NCBI GenBank assembly: GCA_937864275.1
Contig: CALMIW010000215.1
Coordinates: 1-5,422, forward strand
Reading direction: 5' to 3'
Length of the DNA stretch: 5,422 nt
Origin: an uncultured Dehalococcoidia bacterium
Lineage (GTDB): Bacteria > Chloroflexota > Dehalococcoidia > Tepidiformales > Tepidiformaceae
A program made the position numbers and the translations under genes. Position 1 is the first letter of the stretch, and each line of letters opens with the position of its first letter. The notes beneath the pieces were generated by a model. That model saw only the letters and a list, made by a program, of their open reading frames with translations, did no database searches and had not been told where the DNA came from. Shown here one piece after another: positions 1-4,913 of this stretch.

Positions 1-95
1 GGCTCATCGACATCATGGAGCCGACTTCCAAGACGGTGGACACGCTCATGCGGCTTCAGCTGCCGAGCGGTGTCGACATCGAGATCAAGCTGTAG
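1..95 (+). CDS. rpsJ: 30S ribosomal protein uS10 (S10), 3' end only
   Basis: Only the last 30 codons and the TAG stop are present; the reading frame enters at base 3 and the 5' part lies outside the window. The visible C-terminus reads LIDIMEPTSKTVDTLMRLQL and continues P-S-G-V-D-I-E-I-K-L. This matches the conserved end of uS10, where E. coli has L-V-D-I-V-E-P-T-E-K-T-V-D-A-L-M-R-L. uS10 sits in the head of the 30S subunit, and in E. coli it also acts as NusE, pairing with NusB in transcription antitermination. The whole protein is usually about 100 residues. It is the usual first gene of the S10 operon and lies 2 nt upstream of rplC, which fixes its identity. The leader region that would show how the operon is regulated is not in the window. 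Confidence 0.97.
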   Translation, partial: LIDIMEPTSKTVDTLMRLQLPSGVDIEIKL

Positions 96-97
96 CC

Positions 98-727
98 ATG
101 ACGATTGAAGGACTCCTCGGACGCAAGCTCGGCACCACGCAGGTGTTCGACGAGAAGGGACGCCTCCGCGGCGTTACCGCCGTCGAAGTCGGCCCCTGCT
201 ACGTGACCGACATCCGTACCCCCGAAAAGCACGGCTACTCCGCCGTGCAGATCGGCTTCCAGGACGACAAGCGCCTGAACAAGCCGGAGATCGGCCACCT
301 GAAGGCGGCCGGAAACCTCAAGCTGCGCCACCTCGCCGAGTTCAACTCGGACCAGGCCTACGCGCTGGGCGACAAGATCGGCCCCGAGCTCTTCGAAGCC
401 GGCGAGAAGGCCGACGCCCCCAGCAACTCCAAGGGCCGCGGGTTCCAGGGTGGCGTTCGCCGCCACAACTTCAGTGGCGGCCCCAAGACGCACGGTCAGA
501 GCGACCGTCACCGCGCCCCGGGTTCGATCGGCTCCGGCACCACGCCCGGCCGCGTCTACAAGGGCACGCGCATGGCGGGCCACATGGGCGACGCCCGCAC
601 CACGGTGCGAAACCTGGTCGTTGTCGCCCGCAACGATGAGCGCGGAGTGATCTTCGTCGCCGGCTCGGTGCCGGGTGCGACGGGTGCGCTCGTGCGCATT
701 CGCAAAGCAAAGAAGGTATCGAAATGA
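98..727 (+). CDS. rplC: 50S ribosomal protein uL3 (L3)
   Basis: uL3 binds near the 3' end of 23S rRNA, is one of the first proteins in 50S assembly, and sends a long loop toward the peptidyl transferase centre. The 209-residue length equals E. coli L3. The N-terminus (G-L-L-G-R-K-L-G-T-T-Q-V-F) is the typical opening. Residues 111-164 form the central extension, with S-K-G-R-G-F-Q-G, F-S-G-G-P-K-T-H-G, H-R-A-P-G-S-I-G and R-M-A-G-H-M-G. V-P-G-A-T-G at 191-196 is the conserved C-terminal turn. Residue 146, aligned by eye with the Gln methylated by PrmB in E. coli, is Ser. The ATG at 98 is 2 nt after the rpsJ stop and gives the family N-terminus. It has no good Shine-Dalgarno motif, so reinitiation after rpsJ is likely. 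The stop overlaps the rplD start by 4 nt. Confidence 0.98.
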   Translation: MTIEGLLGRKLGTTQVFDEKGRLRGVTAVEVGPCYVTDIRTPEKHGYSAVQIGFQDDKRLNKPEIGHLKAAGNLKLRHLAEFNSDQAYALGDKIGPELFEAGEKADAPSNSKGRGFQGGVRRHNFSGGPKTHGQSDRHRAPGSIGSGTTPGRVYKGTRMAGHMGDARTTVRNLVVVARNDERGVIFVAGSVPGATGALVRIRKAKKVSK

Positions 728-1392
728 AGCTGAAAGTGTTCGATACCGCAGGCAAGGAACTGCGCGAAATCGATGCCGCCGACGAGGTCTCCGGCATCGA
801 GCCGAACCGCTCGGTGCTCCACCAGGCCTACGTGGCCCAGATGGGGAACCGCCGTGCCGGCAATGCCAGCACGAAGAGCCGCGGCGAAGTCGCAGGCTCC
901 ACCGTCAAGATCCGGAAGCAGAAGGGCCTCGGCCGTTCGCGCCAGGGTTCGATTCGCGCCTCCCACCATGTGGGCGGCGGCGTCGCTTTCGGCCCGAGGC
1001 CGCACAGCTTCGCGAAGGACCTGCCCCGGACGATGCGGCGCCTGGCGCTCCGTTCGGCGCTCTCGAGCCACGCCGCCAGCGGTTCGCTCGTTGTCGTTGA
1101 AGGCCTCAGCACGCCGGATGCGAAGACGCGCACGATGCAGGGACTGCTCAACGCCCTCGGGGTCGAGCGGCGCGCCCTGGTGGTTACGGGCTCCTACGTT
1201 CCGGAAGTCACCCGCTCGACGCGCAACATCGATGACGTGAAGGCCCTGCCGGCGCAGAACCTGAACGTGGTGGACCTCATCAACGCGCACCGCCTGGTGA
1301 TGTCGGAAGACGCTGTCCGCGCCTGCGAAGCACTCTGGGGCGGGGCCAACATCAAGCCGCAGCGCGGCCGGGCGAAGGAGGCCGGGGTCTAA
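724..1392 (+). CDS. rplD: 50S ribosomal protein uL4 (L4), with C-terminal tail
   Basis: uL4 is an early 50S assembly protein whose extended loop lines the narrow part of the peptide exit tunnel; in E. coli it also represses its own operon. The product has 222 residues, against about 201 in E. coli. The globular part has the usual V-L-H-Q-A-Y-V-A-Q at 31-39. The tunnel loop (about 61-93) contains Q-K-G-L-G-R-S-R-Q-G-S-I-R and G-G-G-V-A-F-G-P-R-P. Later come L-A-L-R-S-A-L (107-113) and a C-terminal core ending near residue 205 (M-S-E-D-A-V-R-A-C-E-A-L-W). Residues 206-222 form a Gly/Lys/Arg-containing tail absent from E. coli. The loop has Leu where G-T-G is usual. The start follows AGAAGG at 711-716 and overlaps rplC as ATGA, implying coupled translation. 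Confidence 0.97.
   Translation: MKLKVFDTAGKELREIDAADEVSGIEPNRSVLHQAYVAQMGNRRAGNASTKSRGEVAGSTVKIRKQKGLGRSRQGSIRASHHVGGGVAFGPRPHSFAKDLPRTMRRLALRSALSSHAASGSLVVVEGLSTPDAKTRTMQGLLNALGVERRALVVTGSYVPEVTRSTRNIDDVKALPAQNLNVVDLINAHRLVMSEDAVRACEALWGGANIKPQRGRAKEAGV
1375..1381 (+). promoter_or_regulatory. Ribosome binding site of rplW inside rplD
   Basis: AAGGAGG is a near-perfect Shine-Dalgarno motif 10 nt before the rplW ATG. It lies in the codons for the C-terminal tail of uL4 (residues Lys218-Glu219 and the start of Ala220). Together with the TAATG stop/start overlap this supports the chosen start and coupled translation of rplD and rplW. Confidence 0.85.
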
Positions 1393-1688
1393 TGCCGAAG
1401 GAAATCCACCCTTACGCCGTCCTCCTGCGGCCGATCATCACCGAGAAGACGACGGTCCTCACGGGCGCCGACAAGTACGTCTTCGAAGTCGACCTCCGGG
1501 CGAACAAGAACCAGATCAAGGAAGCCGTCCAGGTCGCGTTCAACGTCCGCGTCATGGAAGTCAACACCATGGTGATGAAGGGCAAGCCGAAGCGTTTCGG
1601 CCGCCGTGTGACCAACCGCCCCGACTGGAAGAAGGCCATTGTGACCCTCGTCCCGGGCGACAAGATCGAACTCTTCGAGGGGATTTAG
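1392..1688 (+). CDS. rplW: 50S ribosomal protein uL23 (L23)
   Basis: uL23 lies at the polypeptide tunnel exit and is the main docking site for trigger factor and a contact for SRP. The product has 98 residues, close to the family norm. R-P-I-I-T-E-K at 13-19 is the signature opening, and Glu18 lines up with the E. coli Glu18 that trigger factor needs for docking. A-N-K-N-Q-I-K-E-A-V at 37-46, then V-N-T-M-V-M-K-G-K-P-K-R (57-68) and W-K-K-A-I-V-T-L (79-86), complete the fold. The ATG overlaps the rplD stop by one base (TAATG). It is preceded by a strong AAGGAGG (1375-1381) encoded within the last codons of rplD. The gene is ordinary in length and composition. Confidence 0.98.
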   Translation: MPKEIHPYAVLLRPIITEKTTVLTGADKYVFEVDLRANKNQIKEAVQVAFNVRVMEVNTMVMKGKPKRFGRRVTNRPDWKKAIVTLVPGDKIELFEGI

Positions 1689-1691
1689 GCA

Positions 1692-2519
1692 ATGCCGATT
1701 AAGCAGTACAAGCCAACTTCCCCCGGTCGTCGCAACGCCAGTTCGCAGACGTTCAGCGAGATCACCAAGAAGCGCCCTGAAAAGGCACTCACCGAATCGC
1801 TGAAGAGCAAGTCGGGTGGGCGCAACAACCAGGGCCGCATCACCGTCCGCAGCCGCGGCGGCGGTGCGCGCCGGCTCTACCGCATCATCGACTGGAAGCG
1901 GAACAAGGCCGGCGTGCCGGCGAAGGTCGTTGCCATCGAGTACGACCCGAACCGCACGGCCCGCATCGCCCTCCTCCAGTACCGGGATGGCGAGAAGCGC
2001 TACATCCTCGCCCCGAACGGCCTGGCCGTCGGCGCGGTGATCACCAGCGGCCCGGAATCAGAAGTCCGCGTGGGCAACTCGCTCCCGCTGGCGAACATGC
2101 CGACCGGTACGCAGGTGCACAACATCGAGCTCACGCCCGGCCGCGGCGGCCAGATGGTCCGCAGTGCCGGAGTCAGCGCCCAGCTGATGGCGAAAGAAGG
2201 CGATTACGCCCTCCTCCGCCTGCCCAGCGGCGAAATGCGGCGCGTTCGCATCGAATGCGCCGCGACCATCGGCCAGGTGAGCAACGTCGAGCACTCGCTG
2301 GTGAAGCTCGGCAAGGCCGGGCGCACGCGCCATCGTGGCCGCCGGCCCGAAGTTCGCGGTGCCGTCATGAACCCGCGCGACCATCCGCACGGCGGTGGCG
2401 AAGGCCGCGCCCCGGTTGGTATGCCGGGCCCGAAAACGCCCTGGGGCAAGCCGACGCTCGGCTACCGCACCCGCAACAACAAGCGCACGGACAAGCTCAT
2501 CGTCCGTCGCCGGACCTAG
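1692..2519 (+). CDS. rplB: 50S ribosomal protein uL2 (L2)
   Basis: uL2 is a primary 23S rRNA binder needed for subunit association and for the peptidyl transferase centre. The product has 275 residues (E. coli 273). The N-terminal part has K-P-T-S-P-G-R-R and S-G-G-R-N-N-Q-G-R-I-T-V-R. The OB-like and SH3-like barrels follow, with Y-D-P-N-R-T-A-R-I-A-L (about 84-94), P-G-R-G-G-Q-M-V-R-S-A-G and L-L-R-L-P-S-G-E-M-R. The C-terminal D-H-P-H-G-G-G-E-G-R at 230-239 includes His231, the counterpart of the E. coli His (229 in mature numbering) linked to peptidyl transfer. The end, N-N-K-R-T-D-K-L-I-V-R-R-R-T, is the usual basic tail. The start lies 3 nt after rplW, with GAGGGG (1677-1682) 9 nt upstream. 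Nothing is missing or truncated. Confidence 0.99.
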   Translation: MPIKQYKPTSPGRRNASSQTFSEITKKRPEKALTESLKSKSGGRNNQGRITVRSRGGGARRLYRIIDWKRNKAGVPAKVVAIEYDPNRTARIALLQYRDGEKRYILAPNGLAVGAVITSGPESEVRVGNSLPLANMPTGTQVHNIELTPGRGGQMVRSAGVSAQLMAKEGDYALLRLPSGEMRRVRIECAATIGQVSNVEHSLVKLGKAGRTRHRGRRPEVRGAVMNPRDHPHGGGEGRAPVGMPGPKTPWGKPTLGYRTRNNKRTDKLIVRRRT

Positions 2520-2525
2520 GAGGAG
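2518..2525 (+). promoter_or_regulatory. Ribosome binding site of rpsS, overlapping the rplB stop
   Basis: AGGAGGAG begins at the second base of the rplB TAG stop and lies 6 nt before the rpsS ATG. It fills most of the 12-nt intergenic gap, the largest in the window, so that gap needs no other explanation. Confidence 0.85.
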
Positions 2526-2531
2526 TAGGAC

Positions 2532-2819
2532 ATGTCACGTTCTACCAAGAAGGGCCCCTTCATCCATCCTTCCCTCGAAAAGAAGGTCTTGGCGATGCGC
2601 GGGGCGGCCAACCGCTCGGTGATCAAAACCTGGTCGCGTGCCTCGACGATCCTGCCCGAGATGATCGGGCTGACGATCGCGGTGCACGACGGCCGGCGCC
2701 ATGTGCCGGTGTTCGTCACCGAAAACATGGTCGGTCACAAGCTGGGCGAATTCGCGCTCACGCGGACCTTCCGCGGGCACGTCGCCAAGAGCGACCGCCA
2801 GAGCAAGGTGAGGCGCTAA
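2532..2819 (+). CDS. rpsS: 30S ribosomal protein uS19 (S19)
   Basis: uS19 sits in the 30S head, forms a complex with uS13 and contacts the A-site region and the inter-subunit bridge. The product has 95 residues, near the usual 92-95. The N-terminus R-S-T-K-K-G-P-F-I is the family hallmark. It is followed by W-S-R-A-S-T-I-L-P-E-M-I-G-L-T-I-A-V-H (34-52), then H-V-P-V-F-V-T-E-N-M-V-G-H-K-L-G-E-F (57-74), and T-R-T-F-R-G-H at 77-83, with a short basic C-terminus. The ATG is 12 nt after rplB, the widest gap in the window. A strong AGGAGGAG (2518-2525) begins inside the rplB stop codon. No alternative start fits the family N-terminus as well. Confidence 0.98.
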   Translation: MSRSTKKGPFIHPSLEKKVLAMRGAANRSVIKTWSRASTILPEMIGLTIAVHDGRRHVPVFVTENMVGHKLGEFALTRTFRGHVAKSDRQSKVRR

Positions 2820-2822
2820 CCC

Positions 2823-3161
2823 ATGGAAGTTCGAGCCAGCTGCCAGAACATGGGCGCTTCTCCGCGCAAGGTGCGCCTCATCCTCGATCGCCTGAACGGC
2901 CTCTCGGTCGACCAGGCGCTCGCCCTGTTGCGCTACGTGCAGTCGCCGCACGCTCGCACGGTTTCGAAGGTCGTCCTCTCGGCCGCCTCGAATGCCGAGA
3001 ACAACTTCGACCTCGATGTCGACAACATGTTCGTCAAGCGCGCGTTCGCCGATGACGGCCCGACCCAGAAGAGGTTCCGCCCGCGTTCCCGCGGCCGCGT
3101 GAGCCCAATCCTGAAGCGGTCGAGCCACATCACGATCATCCTCGACGAGCGGGAGGCCTAA
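2823..3161 (+). CDS. rplV: 50S ribosomal protein uL22 (L22)
   Basis: uL22 binds all domains of 23S rRNA. Its globular part sits at the tunnel exit, and its long beta-hairpin lines the tunnel near the constriction formed with uL4. The product has 112 residues (E. coli 110). Motifs are S-P-R-K-V-R-L-I-L-D at 13-22, A-A-S-N-A-E-N-N at 54-61, and the hairpin G-P-T-Q-K-R-F-R-P-R-S-R-G-R at 79-92 followed by I-L-K-R-S-S-H-I-T-I. Residues 82-84 (Q-K-R) are present. In E. coli the deletion of the matching M-K-R gives erythromycin resistance, so this hairpin looks intact. The ATG is 3 nt past the rpsS stop. AGGTGA at 2806-2811 is a moderate ribosome-binding match inside rpsS. Confidence 0.98.
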   Translation: MEVRASCQNMGASPRKVRLILDRLNGLSVDQALALLRYVQSPHARTVSKVVLSAASNAENNFDLDVDNMFVKRAFADDGPTQKRFRPRSRGRVSPILKRSSHITIILDEREA

Positions 3162-3944
3162 ATGGGACAGAAAGTACATCCGCACGGCTTCCGCCTCGGC
3201 ATCATCTACGACTGGGAGTCGAAGTGGTTCGCTGAGAAGGACTACACGACTCGCCTCCACCAGGACCTGAACCTCCGCCAGTTCGTCCTCAACGAGCTCC
3301 CGGACGCTTCGATCAGCCGGGTGGAGATCGACCGCAACGCCAACCTCGTGACGGTGACGATCCACACGGCCAAGCCGGGCATCGTCATCGGCCGCGGCGG
3401 CGCCAAGGTCGAAGAGCTCCGCAACTCGCTCGAGCGGTTCACCGGCGGCCGCGTCCGGGTGAACATCCAGGAGATCCGGACGCCTGAGCTGGATGCCTAC
3501 CTCGTCGCCCGTTCCGTGGCCGACCAGCTCGAGCGGCGCGTCGCCTTCCGGCGTGCCATCAAGCAGTCGGTCCAGCGGACGATGCAGCGTGGCGCCCAGG
3601 GTTGCCGCGTGGCCATCGCCGGCCGCCTCGGCGGTTCGGAAATGTCCCGGCGCGAAGACGAGACCCAGGGCCGTGTCCCTCGCCATACGCTCCGCGCCGA
3701 CATCGACTATGGACTGGCGGAAGCGCACACGACCTTCGGCCGCATCGGCGTGAAGGTCTGGATCTACAAGGGCGAAATCCTGCCCGAGCGCGGCCTCCCG
3801 AAGATCGAGGAAGAAGTGCCGGAGCCGGTCGCTCCCGTCGCCGCTGCTCCGGTGGTGCGCACGGAAGACTCGGGTCCCGCCCACACCGCGATTTCCATGG
3901 AGCAGCAGGCAGCCGCCCGCGGCACCGAAGAGGGGGCCAGCTAA
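3162..3944 (+). CDS. rpsC: 30S ribosomal protein uS3 (S3), with long C-terminal tail
   Basis: uS3 lies on the solvent side of the 30S head at the mRNA entry pore. The product has 260 residues, about 27 more than E. coli. The start M-G-Q-K-V-H-P-H-G-F-R-L-G is the family N-terminus. Residues about 40-110 are a type II KH domain, with P-G-I-V-I-G-R-G-G at 72-80 carrying the G-x-x-G loop. F-R-R-A-I-K at 129-134 keeps the two Arg and the Lys matching the E. coli residues implicated in mRNA helicase activity. The C-terminal domain has G-R-L-G-G-S-E, R-V-P-R-H-T-L-R-A-D-I-D-Y and V-K-V-W-I-Y-K-G-E-I-L. From about residue 208 to the end is a low-complexity tail rich in Glu, Ala, Pro and Val. The ATG directly abuts the rplV stop, with GGGAGG at 3151-3156. 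Confidence 0.98.
   Translation: MGQKVHPHGFRLGIIYDWESKWFAEKDYTTRLHQDLNLRQFVLNELPDASISRVEIDRNANLVTVTIHTAKPGIVIGRGGAKVEELRNSLERFTGGRVRVNIQEIRTPELDAYLVARSVADQLERRVAFRRAIKQSVQRTMQRGAQGCRVAIAGRLGGSEMSRREDETQGRVPRHTLRADIDYGLAEAHTTFGRIGVKVWIYKGEILPERGLPKIEEEVPEPVAPVAAAPVVRTEDSGPAHTAISMEQQAAARGTEEGAS
3928..3936 (+). promoter_or_regulatory. Ribosome binding site deciding the rplP start
   Basis: AAGAGGGGG lies 7 nt before the ATG at 3944, inside the last codons of rpsC. The frame is open for over 300 nt upstream, so this motif and the TAATG overlap are what place the start here. Confidence 0.75.
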
Positions 3945-4363
3945 TGCTTCAGCCTCGTCGCGTTAAGCATCGCAAGCAGCATCGCGGCCGCCGCCAGGGC
4001 GTCGCGGGCTCGGGCAACTACGTTGCTTTCGGCGAATACGGCCTGCAGTCCCAGGGTGCGGCCTGGATCGACTCCCGGCACATCGAGAGCGCCCGCCGCG
4101 CCATGACTCACGAAATGAAGCGCGGTGGCAAGGTCTGGATCCGCATCTTCCCGGACAAGCCGGTGACGGCAAAGCCGGCCGAGACCCGCATGGGCTCGGG
4201 CAAGGGCGCCCCCGACAAGTGGGTTGCCGTGGTGAAGCCGGACCGCATCATGTTCGAAATCGCCGGCGTGCCCGAGCACGTGGCCCGCGAGGCACTTCGC
4301 CTGGCGGCCCACAAGCTGCCGGTGCCGACCAAGATCGTCGTCCGAGAGGAGGCCGTCATCTAA
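3944..4363 (+). CDS. rplP: 50S ribosomal protein uL16 (L16)
   Basis: uL16 joins late in 50S assembly, organises the A-site finger region and contacts A-site tRNA. The product has 139 residues (E. coli 136). Motifs are M-L-Q-P-R-R-V-K-H-R-K at the start, F-G-E-Y-G-L-Q-S at 29-36, I-E-S-A-R-R-A-M-T at 47-55, K-V-W-I-R-I-F-P-D-K-P at 63-73, R-M-G-S-G-K-G at 82-88, and A-R-E-A-L-R-L-A-A-H-K-L-P near the end. Arg82 aligns with the E. coli Arg81 hydroxylated by RoxA; whether such an enzyme exists here cannot be seen. The frame stays open far upstream inside rpsC, but the true start is this ATG. It gives the family N-terminus, overlaps the rpsC stop by one base (TAATG) and has GAGGGGG just upstream. 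Confidence 0.98.
   Translation: MLQPRRVKHRKQHRGRRQGVAGSGNYVAFGEYGLQSQGAAWIDSRHIESARRAMTHEMKRGGKVWIRIFPDKPVTAKPAETRMGSGKGAPDKWVAVVKPDRIMFEIAGVPEHVAREALRLAAHKLPVPTKIVVREEAVI
4345..4352 (+). promoter_or_regulatory. Ribosome binding site deciding the rpmC start
   Basis: AGAGGAGG lies 10 nt before the ATG at 4363, within the codons for the Arg-Glu-Glu-Ala end of uL16. It supports this start over the in-frame upstream extension inside rplP. Confidence 0.8.
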
Positions 4364-4581
4364 TGGCACGCCAGACCGCGGAAGACCTCCGCCGCCTCGA
4401 CGAGGCAAAGCTGGACCACGAGATCAACGAGGCGTACCGCGCCCTGTTCACCCTCCGGTTCCAGCACGCCAGCCGCCAGCTCCAGAACTACCGCGAGCTG
4501 CGCAACGCCAAGCGCAAGATCGCGCGCCTTCGCACCTTGAAGCGCGAGCGCCAGATCGAAGCCATCCTGGGTGAGGAGTAG
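4363..4581 (+). CDS. rpmC: 50S ribosomal protein uL29 (L29)
   Basis: uL29 is a small two-helix protein beside uL23 at the tunnel exit, near the trigger factor and SRP binding sites. The product has 72 residues (E. coli 63). It has no catalytic motif; recognition rests on the helical pattern L-F-T-L-R-F-Q-H-A-S-R-Q-L at about 28-40 (E. coli has Q-F-N-L-R-M-Q-A-A-S-G-Q-L) and the following K-R-K-I-A-R-L-R-T-L-K-R-E-R. The first 7 or so residues and the acidic end (I-L-G-E-E) make it slightly long. The open frame extends upstream to 4219, but the ATG at 4363 gives the expected length. That ATG overlaps the rplP stop by one base and has AGAGGAGG at 4345-4352. Its place between rplP and rpsQ is canonical. 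Confidence 0.97.
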   Translation: MARQTAEDLRRLDEAKLDHEINEAYRALFTLRFQHASRQLQNYRELRNAKRKIARLRTLKRERQIEAILGEE

Positions 4582-4583
4582 CC

Positions 4584-4913
4584 ATGGGAACCCAACGTGT
4601 CATCCAGGGCACCGTCGTCAGCGACAAAATGCAGAAGACGGTCGTGGTTTCGGTGGAGCGCAAGAAGAAGCACCGCCTCTACCACAAGGTCGTCACCGTG
4701 ACGGAGCGCTACAAGGCGCACGACGACAACGACAGCTGCAAGCTCGGCGACCTCGTGCGCATTGAAGAATGCCGCCCGATGTCGAAGGACAAGCGCTGGC
4801 GCGTGATCGAAGTCCTTACCCGCGGCGATGTCGCGGATGTCGCGCCCGAGACCATCGGCCGCGACATCGAGAAGGAAACCCAGGTAGCTCCGAAGTCGGA
4901 GGTGCAGGGGTGA
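4584..4913 (+). CDS. rpsQ: 30S ribosomal protein uS17 (S17), with acidic C-terminal tail
   Basis: uS17 is an OB-fold protein and a primary 16S rRNA binder in the 30S body. The product has 109 residues, against 84 in E. coli. The core contains G-T-V-V-S-D-K-M-Q-K-T-V-V-V at 9-22, H-R-L-Y-H-K at 30-35, Y-K-A-H-D-D at 43-48, C-K-L-G-D-L-V-R-I-E-E-C-R-P-M-S-K at 52-68, and K-R-W-R-V-I-E-V-L at 70-78. After this, residues 80-109 form a tail rich in Asp, Glu, Val and Ala that is not part of the OB fold. The ATG is 2 nt past the rpmC stop, with GAGGAG at 4573-4578. The TGA stop is shared with the rplN GTG start in a GTGA overlap. Confidence 0.97.
   Translation: MGTQRVIQGTVVSDKMQKTVVVSVERKKKHRLYHKVVTVTERYKAHDDNDSCKLGDLVRIEECRPMSKDKRWRVIEVLTRGDVADVAPETIGRDIEKETQVAPKSEVQG
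4898..4904 (+). promoter_or_regulatory. Ribosome binding site deciding the GTG start of rplN
   Basis: GGAGGTG is a 7-nt match to the complement of the 16S rRNA 3' end and sits 5 nt before the GTG at 4910, inside the tail codons of rpsQ. It makes the GTG the clear start of rplN, since no ATG is suitably placed. Confidence 0.85.

Noticed and set aside
556..1290. Open frame of about 244 codons on the - strand across rplC and rplD
   Set aside because: Antisense to two certain genes, with low-information composition and no motif; it is a codon-bias shadow.
2520..2531. Possible regulatory or terminator element in the widest intergenic gap (rplB-rpsS)
   Set aside because: The 12 nt are accounted for by the rpsS ribosome binding site. 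There is no inverted repeat or T-run.
2255..3055. Long + strand open frame overlapping rplB, rpsS and rplV out of frame
   Set aside because: It crosses three real genes in another frame and is rich in Arg, Pro, Ala and Gln with no domain pattern. No ribosome binding site supports it.
2535..3884. Open frame of about 449 codons on the - strand across rpsS, rplV and rpsC
   Set aside because: It lies wholly antisense to three certain ribosomal protein genes. In GC-rich DNA with G/C third positions the opposite frames rarely hit stops. The translation shows no recognisable domain and is skewed to Asp, Ala, Arg, Val and His, as expected of a shadow frame.
3602..3943. Possible N-terminal extension of uL16 inside rpsC
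   Set aside because: The frame is open, but the residues are Arg/Pro-rich shadow sequence. The ATG at 3944 gives the exact family N-terminus and has a ribosome binding site and a stop/start overlap.
4219..4362. Possible N-terminal extension of uL29 inside rplP
   Set aside because: The family is about 60-75 residues long, and the ATG at 4363 gives 72 residues with a strong upstream motif.
4769..4909. Upstream ATG start for uL14 inside rpsQ
   Set aside because: The extra 47 residues are shadow sequence. The GTG at 4910 gives exactly 123 residues beginning M-I-Q, as in the family.
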